Shown one piece after another: positions 6,306 through 7,226 of a stretch of 7,226 nt of DNA (positions are counted from its first letter, which is position 1; every line of letters begins with the position of its first letter). The position numbers and the translations under genes are program-made. The notes under the pieces are model-generated. The model was not told where the DNA came from and did no database searches. It saw nothing but the letters and a program-made list of their open reading frames with translations. Source of the stretch: Chloroflexota bacterium (GTDB taxonomy: Bacteria; Chloroflexota; Dehalococcoidia; UBA3495); assembly GCA_022571575.1 (NCBI GenBank), contig JACZXN010000079.1, positions 1 to 7,226 of the forward strand, read 5' to 3'.

Positions 6306-6312
6306 TCCTCCT
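6306..6312 (-). promoter_or_regulatory. Shine-Dalgarno site that fixes the ispH start
   Basis: AGGAGGA on the minus strand, six bases before the GTG at 6299. It is the only strong ribosome binding site in the window and argues against the upstream ATG at 6374 as the true start. Confidence 0.85.
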
Positions 6313-6398
6313 ATGTTGGACCGGGCGGGGCTCAACCCACGTCCGGCGTAGAGCGAGATGAAATTACGTACCATCTATTTACGATCGGGGTGACAAGA

Positions 6399-6404
6399 AT
6401 GATA
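6399..6404 (-). promoter_or_regulatory. Weak candidate -10 element for ispH
   Basis: TATCAT on the minus strand (5 of 6 to TATAAT), about 100 bases before the ispH GTG. No good -35 lies 16-18 bp upstream. CGTATG (6406-6411) and CATACG (6424-6429) form an inverted repeat beside it and could be an operator. This is low-confidence pattern matching. Confidence 0.2.
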
Positions 6405-6452
6405 GCGTATGCGTCTGTTTTTTCATACGTCTCCAAGCCTGGCGGGATTCCC

Positions 6453-6462
6453 CTGAATTCAG
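6453..6462. other. 10-bp palindrome in the divergent intergenic region
   Basis: CTGAATTCAG is self-complementary. It is flanked by CCTGG (6438-6442) and CCAGG (6468-6472), a second, slightly off-centre inverted pair. It may be a regulator site between the ispH and crotonase promoters, or chance. Confidence 0.25.
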
Positions 6463-6484
6463 CTTTTCCAGGTCCGACACCATC

Positions 6485-6500
6485 CCCCGACGCGTCGGGG
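6485..6500. promoter_or_regulatory. 16-bp perfect palindrome, possible operator
   Basis: CCCCGACGCGTCGGGG reads identically on both strands with no spacer. It ends 28 bp before the extended -10 of the crotonase gene, centred about 50 bp before the predicted transcription start, a usual place for an activator or repressor. As it lies between divergent genes it has no obvious role as a terminator. Confidence 0.4.
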
Positions 6501-6528
6501 TCGAACTGCGTTCGGAGCTAATGCCCTA

Positions 6529-6537
6529 TGCTATAAT
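6529..6537 (+). promoter_or_regulatory. Extended -10 promoter element of the crotonase gene
   Basis: TGCTATAAT: a perfect TATAAT (6532-6537) preceded by the TG of an extended -10. The -35 region is poor (TTCGGA at 6511-6516, spacer 15), which an extended -10 can tolerate. Transcription would start near 6544, leaving about 27 untranslated bases before the ATG and no Shine-Dalgarno site. Confidence 0.6.
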
Positions 6538-6570
6538 CCCTCTTGCCCCAGCCCCGTGCCCGGCACAACT

Positions 6571-7226
6571 ATGCCCGATTACGAGCACATAATCCTCGAC
6601 AAAGACCCGGCGGAGCACATCGCCAGGTTGACCATCAACCGGCCCGAACGCAGGAACGCCCTGCACGACGCCGCGACCGATGAGATGGGCCAGGCCATCG
6701 ACGACGTGGCGGCGGACGACGATATCCGGGTCCTGGTGCTGACCGGGGCGGGACACGCCTTCTGCGCCGGCGGCGACCTGAACTCCCTCAAGGGCGGCAG
6801 CGACCCCGGCATGATGGTGTCGGAAAACACCGACGACATCCGCCGCAGCTTCCGGCTGGCCCAGAGGATGATCCTGGGCCTGCAGCGCATGGAGAAACCG
6901 GTGATCGCCATGATCAACGGCGCCGCCGTGGGGGCCGGGTTCGACCTGGCCTGCGCCTGCGACATCCGCATCGCCTCTCCCAAGGCCCGGTTCATGGTGG
7001 CCTACGTCCGCATCGGCCTGTTTCCCGGCTTCGGCGGCACCTGGCTCTACCCCCGGACCCTGGGCAGCATGGGCAAAGCGGCGGAACTTCTTTTCACCGG
7101 CGATTTCATGGAGGCCGACGAGGCCTACCGGCTGGGCTTCTTGAACCGTCTGGTTGACGAGGATGAATTGGAATCCACTACAATGGAGATGGCGCGGAAG
7201 ATCGCCGCCGGACCGCCCATCGCCAT
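6571..7226 (+). CDS. Enoyl-CoA hydratase/isomerase (crotonase) family protein, 3' end outside window
   Basis: The frame is open from ATG 6571 to the window end: 218 residues of a fold usually about 260 long. It belongs to the crotonase superfamily, which acts on acyl-CoA thioesters (hydration, isomerisation and related reactions). Marks: LTINRPERRNAL at 20-31, the first oxyanion segment FCAGGDL at 64-70, the second INGAAVGAGFDLACACDIRIAS at 115-136, and IGLFPGFGGTW at 148-158. The two glutamates of classical hydratases (rat E144 and E164, 20 apart) align with D125 and Y145, so simple hydratase activity is doubtful; an isomerase or other crotonase reaction is possible. ATG is preferred; a GTG in frame at 6556 would add five residues. 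It is transcribed divergently from ispH under its own likely promoter. Confidence 0.92.
   Translation, partial: MPDYEHIILDKDPAEHIARLTINRPERRNALHDAATDEMGQAIDDVAADDDIRVLVLTGAGHAFCAGGDLNSLKGGSDPGMMVSENTDDIRRSFRLAQRMILGLQRMEKPVIAMINGAAVGAGFDLACACDIRIASPKARFMVAYVRIGLFPGFGGTWLYPRTLGSMGKAAELLFTGDFMEADEAYRLGFLNRLVDEDELESTTMEMARKIAAGPPIA

Noticed and set aside
6579..6995. Minus-strand frames opposite the crotonase gene
   Set aside because: The + strand frame has clear crotonase signatures and a promoter; the antisense frames show no recognisable domain.

Overview
This window is a GC-rich bacterial chromosomal segment made almost entirely of housekeeping genes. The protein variants (a GATTWG nucleotide-binding loop in GpsA, a GSGRTG first motif in PlsY, an FMVAYVRIGLFPGFGGTW crotonase signature), the frequent TTG starts and the near absence of Shine-Dalgarno sites would fit Chloroflexota, perhaps a Dehalococcoidia/SAR202-like lineage. 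That placement is inference from family familiarity, not from a search. I see no phage, IS, CRISPR or defence genes.

Layout, left half (+ strand): the 3' end of argF (ornithine carbamoyltransferase), a small 15-bp tandem array across its stop codon, then der (two-domain ribosome-assembly GTPase), plsY (glycerol-3-phosphate acyltransferase) and gpsA (glycerol-3-phosphate dehydrogenase). GpsA makes the sn-glycerol-3-phosphate that PlsY acylates, so the pair forms the entry into phospholipid synthesis. A candidate terminator and a candidate promoter lie between plsY and gpsA. Just past gpsA is a 33/35 identical copy of a piece from inside gpsA.

Middle and right (- strand): ispH (last step of the MEP isoprenoid pathway), a UPF0104/flippase-like membrane protein, and a small DUF488 protein. 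They run in the same direction with short gaps and may be one operon. A second 15-bp tandem array starts directly at the stop codon of the membrane protein gene. gpsA and the DUF488 gene converge.

Far right: a divergent regulatory region with a 16-bp perfect palindrome and an extended -10 element (TGCTATAAT), followed by a crotonase-superfamily gene (+) that runs off the end. Its two hydratase glutamates are replaced by Asp and Tyr.

The points most worth following up are the two 15-bp arrays at gene ends, the gpsA fragment duplication, the Asp replacing the ornithine-binding Cys in ArgF, the corrected GTG start of ispH, and the altered crotonase active site. No wholly new system is evident; these are modest anomalies in an ordinary core-genome region.
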